DNA of 64,000 nt from the NCBI GenBank assembly GCA_902779455.1, contig CACZBS010000010.1:1-64000 (forward strand), read 5' to 3'. The notes under the pieces were generated by a model. It was not told the DNA's origin. It ran no database searches and saw only the letters and a program-made list of their open reading frames with translations. The DNA comes from an uncultured Prevotellaceae bacterium (lineage in GTDB: Bacteria > Bacteroidota > Bacteroidia > Bacteroidales > Bacteroidaceae). Below, in pieces: positions 9,195 through 17,762 of this stretch (the first letter of the stretch is position 1; each line of letters opens with the position of its first letter). The position numbers were made by a program, and so were the translations under genes.

Positions 9195-11840
9195 ATGAAA
9201 AGACTTGCTTATATATTATTAAGTGCTTTGCTCTTCACGGCATGCAGCGACGACCTGAGTTTACTTAACGGACGGCGTCCTGTACAGGAGGGCGACCCTG
9301 TAACACTGACGGTCAGCATCAATGCCCCCGACGAGGGCGTCTATGAAGCCACCCGCGCACTTGGCGAGATGAACGACGACATCCAGAAGAGCCTGAACCT
9401 GTGGGTGTTCGTCTTCGACGCCAACGGCCTCTTTGTGCAGGCTGCAAAGGCTGAAGTGGGCGACAACACACCGCACGACAGACACACCGACACGAAGTTC
9501 ACCGTGACGTTGAACGCCACCAGCGAGCAACGCATCATCCACTTCATTGCCTACGACGGCGCTGCCGACGCAGGCATCGGTGAGATCATCGAGAACATCA
9601 AGAACCAGTTCGGCACCGAGTCGTCCATCATCGGACAGCAGCTCTACACCGAGAACGGTCAGGCAGCCTACTGGCAGCGCTGGGTCGTCGACGGCATCCA
9701 GGCCGATGACGAGACGACGACTGGTGTCGACGAGTCGACTAAGTTTGAGTGTGTGCCCCTGGTGCGCAACTTCTCAAAAGTGACTGTTGCCGTGAAGGAA
9801 GGTCTCAACTTTACCATCGACGGCTATGCCCTCGTCAACACCCCGTCGCGCGGCACCGTGGCCCCCTACAACTCTGCAAGCACCTCGTTCGTGGAGTATG
9901 TCGACGGCAAGCAGAACAAGACCTATGAGGCGCTCAGCCGCGACTTTTCCGGCTCCACACCAACGGGCACCGCGTATGCCCGCCCTGCCGAGTCAGACCT
10001 GAAGACCGAAGCCCTCTATCTCTACGAGACGCCTAATGCCAGCGACGAGGCACGCGGCCGCACGTCGCTCATCGTCAAGGGCCATGTGGGCACCACCACC
10101 TCGAGCTACTACAAGGTAGACCTTATCTACACCGACGAGGAGAACGAAGCCTCCGGCAACATGTTCTATAACATTCTGCGCAACTTCCTCTATAAGGTGA
10201 CCATCGACGACGTGAAGGGCGACGGCTATGCTACGCTCGATGCGGCCATCAAGGGCGCAGCCAACAACAACCTGTCGGCCTCGACCGCCACGACCAGTCT
10301 CTCGCGCATCAGCGACGGTCAGCAGATGATTGAGGTGTCCAACATCTACTATTGCTTCACTGAGGGTGGCGTCAAGCAGGTGCTCAAGTATCAGTATCGC
10401 TACTACGACGGCGACGACTGGATTGTCGACAATTCATTGGTACGGGTGACCGCCTCCAACAACGCTCTTTTCAATGGCGGTGCCAGCGGTTGGAGCGTGG
10501 CTACCAGCGACGACGCCGACGGCTGGCGCCTGATCACGATGGATCTCGTCGATCCCACCGCCCAGCCACAGAGCAACATCTTCCATATCTACGCCAGCCT
10601 GAGCCGGATCAATGCGTCAAGTCTGTCGCAGGATCTGAAGAGTAGCCTCACCTCTGGCGAGATGCTCTATCGCGACGTGCGCATCGACCTGCGCAACCGC
10701 TACACAATGCTCGTCGACTGCCCGTCCTACGTGGCTGGCGCGATAGGCTCTCAGCTCTACGTCAACCTGCTCATCCCGCAGGGCATGAATGAGGCTCTCT
10801 TCCCCATGGACATCCTCGTCGAGCCGCAGCTGAAGAGCATCTATCCCAACACTGCGTCAGACATCAAGTTGCCGGTCAACGTAGGCCCGTCGATCGTCCC
10901 CGGCCAGACCGCCTCGTCGTTCCAGTATAAGCGTACCATCAGCAAACTGGAGTATGCCAGCCTGGAGACCAAGACGATCAACGGCGTGACCTACAAGGTC
11001 GTGCCCTGTCACTTCAAGACGAATATTGCTGTCAGCGCTACGACAGTCTATGCTGCCAATGAGTATTTCCAGGTGACGCACGACGCTTTCACCAACACGC
11101 CCGTGGCGTTCGCCGACGACACCCAGCTAACCATCGAATGCGACCACGGTGACTACTTTGGTCGGCAGTGGCCCGTCACGATGACATTCTACACCTCGGC
11201 AGAGGCCATGCAAACGGGCACGATACGTGAGCCCTTCAAAATCACCGTCACCGAGGGTAACAAGACGACTACTTACACTCAAGGAGTAAACTTGACCATC
11301 ACGAATACCGATCCTGTCTCCGTAACCATCGGTGGCGTGGAGCATTACACCTATTACAGGCAGCGGTTCACCTACTACACCCAGACCATCAACGGCGGCA
11401 GCATCACCGCCAAGGTCACTGCCACTGCACAGTCGAGAGCCGAGGAGGAGCGGGCTGCCACCTTCGTGATGAACCGCCGCTACTTCATCATTGGCGAGAA
11501 GAGCTTCAAGGTCGACTTCAAGAATTTCCTTGACGAGAGTGCCACCGGCGACGGATCCAGCATCTATGTCAAAGGCACCTACGTCGGATGGTTCGGCCGT
11601 GGTCTCAGCGACAGTTCCACTGGTTACCTCACAGCCGATGGTCCGCTGCAGAACTATGTCATCGACCGTGCATACCAGAACTATGAGACGTTGACCGACG
11701 ACGACGAGGTCTACTTCCAGATCTACAACCCGAACCACGACTATCGGGCCTATACGACCATCGGTGAGCTTGACGCTGCCCGCATAGCCGGAACCAGCTC
11801 AACGCTCCAGGTGGAGTTCAATGAAGTCACGACTCCCTGA
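9195..11840 (+). CDS. Largest pilus subunit, candidate tip protein (DUF4906-like)
   Basis: 881-aa lipoprotein precursor, lipobox FTAC (Cys17), Thr-Arg at residues 53-54. The N-terminal region (SLNLWVFVFDANGLFVQAAKAE, then IHFIAYDG) is the strand pattern of fimbrillin-like tip proteins. The long remainder is beta-rich and resembles, from memory, the DUF4906 proteins that close Bacteroides fimbrial operons. It is the last gene of the pilus operon, 15 bp after the preceding one, and a terminator follows at 11,928. Base composition returns to the GC-rich host type after the AT-rich end of the preceding gene. Tip or adhesin role inferred from size and position. Confidence 0.6.
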   Translation: MKRLAYILLSALLFTACSDDLSLLNGRRPVQEGDPVTLTVSINAPDEGVYEATRALGEMNDDIQKSLNLWVFVFDANGLFVQAAKAEVGDNTPHDRHTDTKFTVTLNATSEQRIIHFIAYDGAADAGIGEIIENIKNQFGTESSIIGQQLYTENGQAAYWQRWVVDGIQADDETTTGVDESTKFECVPLVRNFSKVTVAVKEGLNFTIDGYALVNTPSRGTVAPYNSASTSFVEYVDGKQNKTYEALSRDFSGSTPTGTAYARPAESDLKTEALYLYETPNASDEARGRTSLIVKGHVGTTTSSYYKVDLIYTDEENEASGNMFYNILRNFLYKVTIDDVKGDGYATLDAAIKGAANNNLSASTATTSLSRISDGQQMIEVSNIYYCFTEGGVKQVLKYQYRYYDGDDWIVDNSLVRVTASNNALFNGGASGWSVATSDDADGWRLITMDLVDPTAQPQSNIFHIYASLSRINASSLSQDLKSSLTSGEMLYRDVRIDLRNRYTMLVDCPSYVAGAIGSQLYVNLLIPQGMNEALFPMDILVEPQLKSIYPNTASDIKLPVNVGPSIVPGQTASSFQYKRTISKLEYASLETKTINGVTYKVVPCHFKTNIAVSATTVYAANEYFQVTHDAFTNTPVAFADDTQLTIECDHGDYFGRQWPVTMTFYTSAEAMQTGTIREPFKITVTEGNKTTTYTQGVNLTITNTDPVSVTIGGVEHYTYYRQRFTYYTQTINGGSITAKVTATAQSRAEEERAATFVMNRRYFIIGEKSFKVDFKNFLDESATGDGSSIYVKGTYVGWFGRGLSDSSTGYLTADGPLQNYVIDRAYQNYETLTDDDEVYFQIYNPNHDYRAYTTIGELDAARIAGTSSTLQVEFNEVTTP

Positions 11841-11927
11841 CAATAGGAATCGTCTTTAGACGAAAGGAGAAGATTAGCCCACTGCGAAGTGCGTCCCTAA
11901 TTTATTTAGTTTTATATAATGGTAAAT

Positions 11928-11985
11928 GCGCCCTCGTGCCAGGCCTGCAGTCCCCGCAGCCTGACAGCGAGGGCGCTTCTTTTTT
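11928..11985 (+). terminator. Rho-independent terminator of the pilus operon
   Basis: Perfect 9-bp arms GCGCCCTCG (11,928-11,936) and CGAGGGCGC (11,968-11,976) followed by TTCTTTTTT. The loop holds a second inner stem (AGGC.TGC/GCA.GCCT). Confidence 0.85.
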
Positions 11986-11994
11986 CCGGAATTA

Positions 11995-12026
11995 TTTGGC
12001 CGTTCGGGAATTAATGCTTATCTTTG
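11995..12026 (+). promoter_or_regulatory. Bacteroidetes-type promoter of the 79-aa gene
   Basis: -33 box TTTGG at 11,995-11,999 and -7 box TATCTTTG at 12,019-12,026, spaced 19 bp, matching the TTTG / TAnnTTTG consensus. The start codon follows 40 bp downstream after an AAGGAAAG ribosome-binding site. Confidence 0.75.
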
Positions 12027-12066
12027 CCGTCAGAAACGAACAGAGAACAGAAAAAAAGGAAAGACT

Positions 12067-12306
12067 ATGGCAGAAATAGTATCCCCGACAGTTAAGCAAC
12101 AGGACATTTCCCTTGTTGATGCATTATGGGTGCTCATCAAAGGACAGACTAAGACTGTGCGCAAAGCCTTAGCCCAGAGAATACTCGACGACGAATACGA
12201 GACCAAAGTTCAACAGACGATGGTTAAGCATAGCCTTACAAAGGCTTTCGACGAGCTGCATTCCGGACTGGCTAAACATGATGCCAAAGCCTTGTTTGAC
12301 GACTGA
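12067..12306 (+). CDS. Small hypothetical protein (79 aa)
   Basis: A short soluble alpha-helical protein with no signal peptide, well supported as a gene by its own promoter and a purine-rich ribosome-binding site. The composition, with a mid-protein basic helix (KGQTKTVRKALAQRIL) and an acidic end, is reminiscent of small antitoxin-like or chaperone-binding proteins in Bacteroides. No partner toxin follows: the next gene is a metalloprotease 107 bp downstream. Function not recognised. Confidence 0.6.
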   Translation: MAEIVSPTVKQQDISLVDALWVLIKGQTKTVRKALAQRILDDEYETKVQQTMVKHSLTKAFDELHSGLAKHDAKALFDD

Positions 12307-12413
12307 ATCAGATAGGCTATGAATGTGGTGTAATCACTTACAACCTGGTTCAGAAGGAGATAGAAGGATAGGTTGATTATTTAACTATCACAATAAAAAA
12401 CAAAAAAGACAGT

Positions 12414-13223
12414 ATGAAAAAGTTTAAACTATTTGTCCTGACGATGGTGGCAGCCCTGACGATGTCGAGCTGCGGCACGACGTCGACGGTGCCCATCACG
12501 GGGCGCAAACAGACACTGCTGGTGAGCGACGGCGACGTGCTCAGCCTGTCGAACCAACAGTATCAGGAGTTCATGAAGTCGGCCAAGGCTTCGACCAACT
12601 CGGCCAACTCGGCCATGGTGAAGCGCGTGGGCCAGAAGCTGGCACAGGCCGTGGTGAGCTATCTCAATGCCAACGGGCTGGCTGCCGAGACGAAGAACTA
12701 CGCCTGGGAGTTCAACCTGGTGCAGAGCAAGGAGGTCAACGCCTGGTGCATGCCCGGCGGTAAGATTGTGGTCTACGAGGGCTTGCTGCCCGTCACTCAG
12801 GACGAGGCCTCGCTGGCCATCGTGCTGGGCCACGAGATTGCCCACGCCGTGGCGAAGCACTCGGCCGAGCGGCTGAGCAATGAGTACAAGAAGCAATATG
12901 GCACGCAGATCCTGGGCGCCGTGCTCCAGGGTGCCGGCATGAGCGAGGGTGCACAGCAGCTGCTGGCCCTGGGCACGCAGCTGGGCTCGCAGCTCTGGAC
13001 GAGCGGCTTTTCGCGCAAGCAGGAGAGCGAGGCCGACCACATGGGTCTGATCTTCGCCGCCATGGCTGGCTACAACCCGCAGGTGGCCACGTCGTTCTGG
13101 CAGCGCATGGCAGCGCAGTCGAGCGGCTCTGGCGGTCTGTTCAGCGATCACCCCTCGGATGCCGACCGCATCAAGAACATCCAGGGCTGGATGGCCGAGG
13201 CGCTGAAATACTACAAGAAGTAA
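12414..13223 (+). CDS. M48-family metalloprotease lipoprotein
   Basis: 269 aa. Signal peptide with lipobox MSSC (Cys20), so the protein is membrane-anchored on the periplasmic side. The zinc site is intact: HEIAH at residues 140-144 (HExxH), with the third ligand Glu in the ESEADHMG segment about 65 residues later. Single-domain M48 lipoproteins of this size (LoiP/YggG-like, Oma1-like) act in envelope quality control by degrading misfolded outer-membrane proteins. The catalytic segment is followed by a helical segment and the conserved SDHPSDADRI motif near the end. No operon partner is evident; a palindromic repeat follows. Confidence 0.9.
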   Translation: MKKFKLFVLTMVAALTMSSCGTTSTVPITGRKQTLLVSDGDVLSLSNQQYQEFMKSAKASTNSANSAMVKRVGQKLAQAVVSYLNANGLAAETKNYAWEFNLVQSKEVNAWCMPGGKIVVYEGLLPVTQDEASLAIVLGHEIAHAVAKHSAERLSNEYKKQYGTQILGAVLQGAGMSEGAQQLLALGTQLGSQLWTSGFSRKQESEADHMGLIFAAMAGYNPQVATSFWQRMAAQSSGSGGLFSDHPSDADRIKNIQGWMAEALKYYKK

Positions 13224-13228
13224 TCTTC

Positions 13229-13353
13229 GGAGTTTAGGAGTTTAGGAGTTTCCACGGCTTTCAGCCGCTGGAGTTTAGACGTTAGTTTAATCCAGGGCAA
13301 GCTGCCTCCAGACTATCGTCTAAACTCCCAAACTTCTAAACTCCTAAACTCCC
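13229..13353. repeat. Intergenic palindromic repeat, family A copy 1
   Basis: Arms made of reiterated GGAGTTTAG units (GGAGTTTAGGAGTTTAGGAG at 13,229) face their reverse complement (CGTCTAAACTCCC... at 13,317-13,352). The core, CCACGGCTTTCAGCCGCTGG followed by AGTTTAGACG, recurs in opposite orientation at 40,208-40,352. Fills most of the 150-bp gap between the M48 and PepC genes. Confidence 0.85.
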
Positions 13354-13373
13354 CTAATCCTTAGAAACAAAAT

Positions 13374-14774
13374 ATGAAGCTTAGACTGACAATACTCTTA
13401 GCGGCCGCCAGCCTCACTGCCACAGCCCAGAAGACTGACGGCGGCATCACGCAGAAGATGCTCGACGACATTCGGAAGGAGCAGCGGCTGGAGGCCGGCG
13501 ACCGCGCCCTGGTCAACGCCGTCGGGGCCAACGCCATCGACAACCTGGCGCAGAACCGCCAGAACGCTGGCGCACTGGACACCCACTTCAGCATCGAGAC
13601 CCCCAAGCAGTCGATCACCGACCAGCAGTCGAGCGGCCGCTGCTGGATGTTCTCCGGCTTCAACGTGCTGCGCGCCGACTTCGCCCGCCGCACCGACTCG
13701 CTGCGCGTGGAGTTCTCGCAGGCCTACCTCTTCTTCTGGGACCAGCTGGAGAAGGCCAACCTGATGCTTCAGGGCTGCATCGACAACGCCCAGAAGCCGA
13801 TGGACGACCAGCGCGTGCAGTTCTTCTTCCGCTCGCCCATCGGCGACGGCGGCACGTTCTGTGGCGTGGCCGACCTGACGGAGAAGTACGGTCTCGTGCC
13901 AAGCGAGGTGATGTCCGAGTCGTTCTCGAGCGACAACACGTCGAAGGCCCGCCAGCTCATCTCGTCGAAGCTGCGCGAGTATGGTCTGCAGCTGCGCGAG
14001 ATGGTCAGCAAGGGCAAGAAGGGCTCGTCGCTCGAGAAGGCTAAGACGCGCATGCTGAGCCAGATCTACCACATGCTGCAGCTGACCATCGGCGAGCCGC
14101 CGCAGAAGTTCACCTACGCCTTCAAGGACGAGAAGGGCCACGCCGTCGGCGACGTGCGCGAGTGGACGCCGCAGGAGTTCTATCGCGAGGTGGTGGGCGG
14201 ATCGCTCAACGGCACGTTCATCATGGTGATGAACGACCCGCGGCGCCCGTACTACAAGACCTACGAGGTGGAGCTCGACCGCCACACCTACGACGGCCAC
14301 AACTGGAAGTACGTCAACCTGCCGATGGACGACATCGAGCAGATGGCCATCGCCGCCCTGCGCGACGGTCGCAAGCTCTACTCGAGCTACGACGTGGGCA
14401 AGATGCTCGACCGCAAGCGCGGCTATGCCGACACGGAGAACTTCGACTACGGCTCACTCTTCGACACGACGTTCCCCATGACGAAGGCCGAGCGCATCGC
14501 CACCTTCGACAGCGGTTCGACCCACGCCATGACGCTGACGGCCGTCGACCTCGACAAGAAGGGTCAGGCCACGAAGTGGAAGGTGGAGAACTCGTGGGGT
14601 GCCTCCTGGGGCCAGCAGCAGGGCTGTCTGATCATGACCGACCGCTGGTTCCGCGAGTACATGTTCCGCCTGGTCGTCCCCAACGAGTACGTGCCCCAGA
14701 AGGTGATGCAGGCCTACCAGTCGGCTCCCGTCATGGTGATGCCTGAGGACCCGCTGTTCATGCCTGACGAATGA
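13374..14774 (+). CDS. pepC: C1-family peptidase, aminopeptidase C / bleomycin hydrolase type
   Basis: 466 aa, the usual length for PepC/bleomycin hydrolases plus an N-terminal signal peptide (ending near TATAQ), so this member is probably exported to the periplasm. All catalytic elements are present: Gln-Cys in DQQSSGRCWMFSG (Cys90), His in STHAMTL and Asn in VENSWG. The family forms hexameric papain-like aminopeptidases that trim peptides from the N-terminus, and the periplasmic form is common in peptide-using Bacteroidetes. The chain ends shortly after the conserved C-terminal segment. It stands alone between two repeat elements. Confidence 0.92.
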   Translation: MKLRLTILLAAASLTATAQKTDGGITQKMLDDIRKEQRLEAGDRALVNAVGANAIDNLAQNRQNAGALDTHFSIETPKQSITDQQSSGRCWMFSGFNVLRADFARRTDSLRVEFSQAYLFFWDQLEKANLMLQGCIDNAQKPMDDQRVQFFFRSPIGDGGTFCGVADLTEKYGLVPSEVMSESFSSDNTSKARQLISSKLREYGLQLREMVSKGKKGSSLEKAKTRMLSQIYHMLQLTIGEPPQKFTYAFKDEKGHAVGDVREWTPQEFYREVVGGSLNGTFIMVMNDPRRPYYKTYEVELDRHTYDGHNWKYVNLPMDDIEQMAIAALRDGRKLYSSYDVGKMLDRKRGYADTENFDYGSLFDTTFPMTKAERIATFDSGSTHAMTLTAVDLDKKGQATKWKVENSWGASWGQQQGCLIMTDRWFREYMFRLVVPNEYVPQKVMQAYQSAPVMVMPEDPLFMPDE

Positions 14775-14821
14775 CAGGAACAACTTTTAGGACAACGTAT
14801 TTAAACACATGGGACTTTTAA

Positions 14822-15072
14822 AAAACGACGAATTAAGACGAATGACACGAATTGTATCTTATTTCACGAATTGATTTTAAGTAATATGCAAATAATAAAC
14901 TGGTACAATTTGGCTGCCCCTTGTAGGAGGCGACGTGTCCCCACGTCGCACTTGCCGCAGGTGTCACGTGAGGACACGTGACCTCCTAAATCGTACCAAG
15001 CTATTATTTAAGACTCACTAAATTTGTGTAATTCGTATTAATTCGTGTCATTCGTCTTAATTCGTTGTTTAG
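14822..15072. repeat. Large nested palindrome filling the intergenic gap
   Basis: The outer arm ACGAATTAAGACGAATGACA (from 14,826) has its near-perfect complement at 15,044-15,070 (AATTCGTGTCATTCGTCTTA...). A weaker second pair lies inside (AATAATAAACTGGTACAA near 14,890 against the complement of TTGGTACG near 15,000). A family B element (14,924-14,988) sits at the centre, so one repeat is nested in another. Nothing coding was seen in the 329-bp gap. Confidence 0.75.
14924..14988. repeat. Palindromic repeat, family B copy 1
   Basis: TAGGAGGCGACGTGTCC and its inverted counterpart GGACACGTGACCTCCTA bound a 65-bp hairpin. The inner arms differ more than in the copies at 16,650 and 42,751. Confidence 0.8.
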
Positions 15073-15103
15073 AAAAAGATGTTTATTGAGGTGTGAAACT
15101 AAC

Positions 15104-15784
15104 ATGAACAAGAAGCTGACGATCATAGCCATGATGATGATGTTGTCCGGTAGGGCCGCTATGGCGCAGGACGACATCTATCAGACGTTCGAGGCGCCCC
15201 ACCCTATTGAGGCGCCAGCAGCGGCTGACACGCTGGCCTGCGATGACGACAGGACATGGATGACCAGTCTGCCGCCGCTGAGCCAGCTGGGCACCGTCGC
15301 GTGGCATCCCTACGCCCTGTCGCCCTTCTACGGGGGTCTCGGCGGCTGGCAGCTGCACCGCGGGCTCAACGGCTCGCTCTCGCTGGCCGGCATCGTCGGT
15401 CTGGGCCGTCATGGCGGCTCGGGCTTCGCCAACACCGTGTCGCTGATGTATGCCGACACGCTCACCTCGCGGCTCAGCTATGCCGTCGGCGGCTATCTGA
15501 GCCGACTCGACTGGCGCGGACACCCCACCACCGACGGCGGGCTGTCGGCCATGCTGAGCTATCGTTTCGACGACCATTGGGAGGCCACGGTCTTCGCCCA
15601 GAAGAGTCTTCTCACGGAGCGAAGCCTGCCGCTGCCCTACTACATGCGCCAGGACATCGGCGACCGCATCGGTGCCGAGCTGCGCTATTCGGTCAATCCC
15701 GCATTTTCTTTCTCCGTAGGGGTCAGCCTTTGGCGCGATCCCGCAGCTCCCAGAACGCCACAGCCGCCGCTGCCGCCACGTTGA
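15104..15784 (+). CDS. Small outer-membrane beta-barrel-like protein of unknown function
   Basis: 226 aa from the Met at 15,104 (MNKKLTIIAMMMM), chosen because a signal peptide starts there; an earlier in-frame Met at 15,065 lies in a repeat. The signal peptide ends near AAMAQ. After a Pro-rich linker, alternating strands (GLGGWQLHRGLNGSLSLAGI, LSAMLSYRFDDHWEATVFAQ, RIGAELRYSVNPAFSFSVGV) suggest an 8-strand-type barrel. The likely last strand ends near SVGVSLWR. The final 15 residues are Pro/Arg-rich and are encoded inside the 3' end of the convergent methyltransferase gene (62-bp overlap), as if the original stop had been lost. Function not recognised. Confidence 0.6.
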   Translation: MNKKLTIIAMMMMLSGRAAMAQDDIYQTFEAPHPIEAPAAADTLACDDDRTWMTSLPPLSQLGTVAWHPYALSPFYGGLGGWQLHRGLNGSLSLAGIVGLGRHGGSGFANTVSLMYADTLTSRLSYAVGGYLSRLDWRGHPTTDGGLSAMLSYRFDDHWEATVFAQKSLLTERSLPLPYYMRQDIGDRIGAELRYSVNPAFSFSVGVSLWRDPAAPRTPQPPLPPR

Positions 15785-16535
15785 GCGAGTCGACGCCGTG
15801 GGCCATCGGGATGCGCACCACGTAGTCGGTCTGCGCCACCACGTCGTGGGGCAGGCCGTCGCCCTCCGTGCCCATGACGAGGGCCAGCCGCGGCTCCTGC
15901 TTCAGCCGCGGGTCGTCCAGGCTGACGGACTTGTCGGTCAGGGCCATGGCCACCGTCTTGAAGCCCAGTGAGGCAAGGCTCGTCACTGGGGCGTCGAGCC
16001 ACGTCCATGGCACGAGGAAGACGGATCCCATCGAGACGCGGACGGCGCGGCGGTTGAGCGGGTCGCACGAGTCGCGCGTCAAGAGCACGGCGTCGATGCC
16101 GAGGGCTGCCGCCGAGCGGAAGATGGCCCCGATGTTGGTCGTGTCGACCACGCCGTGGATGACCACCACGCGGCGGGCGCCCGTCAGCGTCGCCTCGACG
16201 CTCCGCGGCTGCGGCCGTCGCATGGCGCAGAGCACGCCGCGCGTCAGCGTATAGCCCGTCAGCCGGGCCAGCAGCTCGCGCGAGCCGGTGTAGACAGGAA
16301 TGTCTGCACAGCGGGCCACGATGTCGGCGGCGTCGCCCTCGATGTGGCGCCGCTCGCAGAGCAGCGACAGGGGCTCGTAGCCCGCATCGAGGGCCACGCG
16401 GATCACCTTGGGGCTCTCGACGATGAAGATGCCCTTCTCGGGCTCCAGCTGGTTGCGCAGCTGTGCCTCGGTGAGTGTGCTGAAGACGTCGAGTCCTGGC
16501 TGCCCGAGCGTCTGTATCTCAATGATTTTGTTCAT
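15723..16535 (-). CDS. SpoU/TrmH-family RNA 2'-O-methyltransferase
   Basis: 270 aa, typical length. An N-terminal substrate-binding domain (about 1-105) precedes a SPOUT catalytic domain with the three family motifs: NIGAIFRSAAALG (motif 1), LVMGTEGDGLPHDVV (motif 2) and RIPMAHGVDSLNVAAAAAV (motif 3). These enzymes methylate ribose 2'-OH groups in rRNA or tRNA using S-adenosylmethionine; the specific target cannot be told. A TAAATTTG -7 box lies on the minus strand at 16,556-16,563. The 3' end overlaps the convergent barrel gene. Confidence 0.88.
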   Translation of the reverse strand: MNKIIEIQTLGQPGLDVFSTLTEAQLRNQLEPEKGIFIVESPKVIRVALDAGYEPLSLLCERRHIEGDAADIVARCADIPVYTGSRELLARLTGYTLTRGVLCAMRRPQPRSVEATLTGARRVVVIHGVVDTTNIGAIFRSAAALGIDAVLLTRDSCDPLNRRAVRVSMGSVFLVPWTWLDAPVTSLASLGFKTVAMALTDKSVSLDDPRLKQEPRLALVMGTEGDGLPHDVVAQTDYVVRIPMAHGVDSLNVAAAAAVAFWELRDRAKG

Positions 16536-16605
16536 ACGTTTCGGCTATTTGCCTGCAAATTTACAAAGAAAAAACGAATTCCTGTGCATTCTTCCCACAT
16601 AAACA

Positions 16606-16637
16606 TTTGGCCGTATCGCAGAAAATACTTAACTTTG
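16606..16637 (+). promoter_or_regulatory. Promoter of the DUF5106 thioredoxin-like gene
   Basis: -33 TTTGG (16,606-16,610) and -7 TAACTTTG (16,630-16,637). A family B hairpin begins 13 bp after the -7 box, so it lies at the very start of the 5' leader. Confidence 0.7.
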
Positions 16638-16649
16638 CAGCGCAATAGC

Positions 16650-16713
16650 AGGAGGCGACGTGTCTCACGTCGCTATCCGGCTGCTTGTTGCGACGTGAGA
16701 CACGTCGCCTCCT
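16650..16713. repeat. Palindromic repeat, family B copy 2, in a 5' leader
   Basis: AGGAGGCGACGTGTCTCACG (from 16,650) faces its complement ending at 16,713 (CGTGAGACACGTCGCCTCCT). The arms are perfect inverted copies around a short loop. It lies between the -7 box and the start codon of the gene at 16,773. Confidence 0.85.
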
Positions 16714-16772
16714 ACAGCAAAGCGGTGTATGAAGCATGATAACATGACAATATCTGACGGTTCAAAACAATA

Positions 16773-17663
16773 ATGGCAAAACGACTCTTAGCATTATTTG
16801 TCACCACCATCTTCATGGCGACAAGTTTATCAGCACAGGACGACGTACAGTTCCCCTTCCCGCAGATTCCCGAGCAGCTGCAGACGCCCGAGGCCCGGCT
16901 GGGCTACCTCATGGAGCACTACTGGAGCCGCTATGACTTCAGCGACACCTCGGAGCGCAACCAGGCCGTGGCCGAGCAGGGCTTTGCCGACTACGTCAAC
17001 CTGATGCAGTATGCCGACTCGGCCACGTGCGCCCTGAGTGCCCGCGTGCTGGCCGACAGCATCAGCCGCAGCCAGAGCCGCCTGGAGCAGTTCGACGGCC
17101 TCGTCGACCACTATCTGGGCAACCCCAACTCACCCCTGCGCAACGACGTCACCTATGCCCACCTGCTGCGCGCCCTCTCCACCCTACCCCAGCTCGACGA
17201 GGCCCGCCGCTCGCGCATGGCGTTCCGCCTGCGCATGGTGGAGCGCAACCAGCCCGGCTCGCTGGCCGCCGACTTCACGTTCATCGACCGCGAGGGCCGC
17301 GAGCACCGCCTCTACGACGTCGACAGCGAGCTGACGCTCATCGTCTTCAGCGACCCTGAGTGCGAGCACTGCCACGAGCAGATGCCCCGCATCATGGGCA
17401 GCCGCGTGCTGACGCAGGACGCCCGCCTGCGGGTGCTCAACATCTATCCCGACCACAACGCCGAGGCCTGGCTGAAGGACGTGAAGCCGCTGCCGCAGAA
17501 CTGGCTTGAGGGCCGCAGCCCCGAGGGACTCATCATCCGCGAGCAGACCTACTACCTGCCTGCCCTACCCTCGCTCTATCTGCTCGACCGCCAGAAGCGC
17601 GTCGTCGTCAAGGACGGCACGCTCGAGCAGGTGGAGGCCGTCCTCAGCCAAATGAAACCATAA
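16773..17663 (+). CDS. DUF5106-type thioredoxin-like periplasmic protein
   Basis: 296 aa with an N-terminal signal peptide ending near SLSAQ. Residues about 30-165 form a helical domain (PEARLGYLMEHYWSRYDFSD) seen in DUF5106 proteins of Bacteroidales. The C-terminal 125 residues are a thioredoxin fold with a CxxC site (PECEHCHEQM), a cis-Pro region (LPALPSLYLLD) and a final helix. Such proteins are probably periplasmic disulfide reductases or isomerases. Expressed from its own promoter with a palindromic element in the leader; no operon partner. Function within the family is not known. Confidence 0.8.
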   Translation: MAKRLLALFVTTIFMATSLSAQDDVQFPFPQIPEQLQTPEARLGYLMEHYWSRYDFSDTSERNQAVAEQGFADYVNLMQYADSATCALSARVLADSISRSQSRLEQFDGLVDHYLGNPNSPLRNDVTYAHLLRALSTLPQLDEARRSRMAFRLRMVERNQPGSLAADFTFIDREGREHRLYDVDSELTLIVFSDPECEHCHEQMPRIMGSRVLTQDARLRVLNIYPDHNAEAWLKDVKPLPQNWLEGRSPEGLIIREQTYYLPALPSLYLLDRQKRVVVKDGTLEQVEAVLSQMKP

Positions 17664-17664
17664 A

Positions 17665-17744
17665 GGGAAGGGCTATGCTCGCGCACCGCACCTTCCCAGT
17701 TAACATCTAAATACTTAATTATAAACGAGAGAGATTTAGATGTT
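17665..17744. terminator. Double hairpin between convergent genes
   Basis: GGGAAGG/CCTTCCC (17,665-17,671 and 17,691-17,697), then a perfect 11-bp pair AACATCTAAAT/ATTTAGATGTT (17,702-17,712 and 17,734-17,744). Placed between two convergent stops, so it probably terminates from both sides. Confidence 0.6.
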
Positions 17745-17762
17745 GCTGTCTATTCTTATTTA

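Noticed and set aside
12067-12306. Toxin-antitoxin module
   Set aside because: Only one small protein is present; no partner gene follows and the next gene is an M48 protease.
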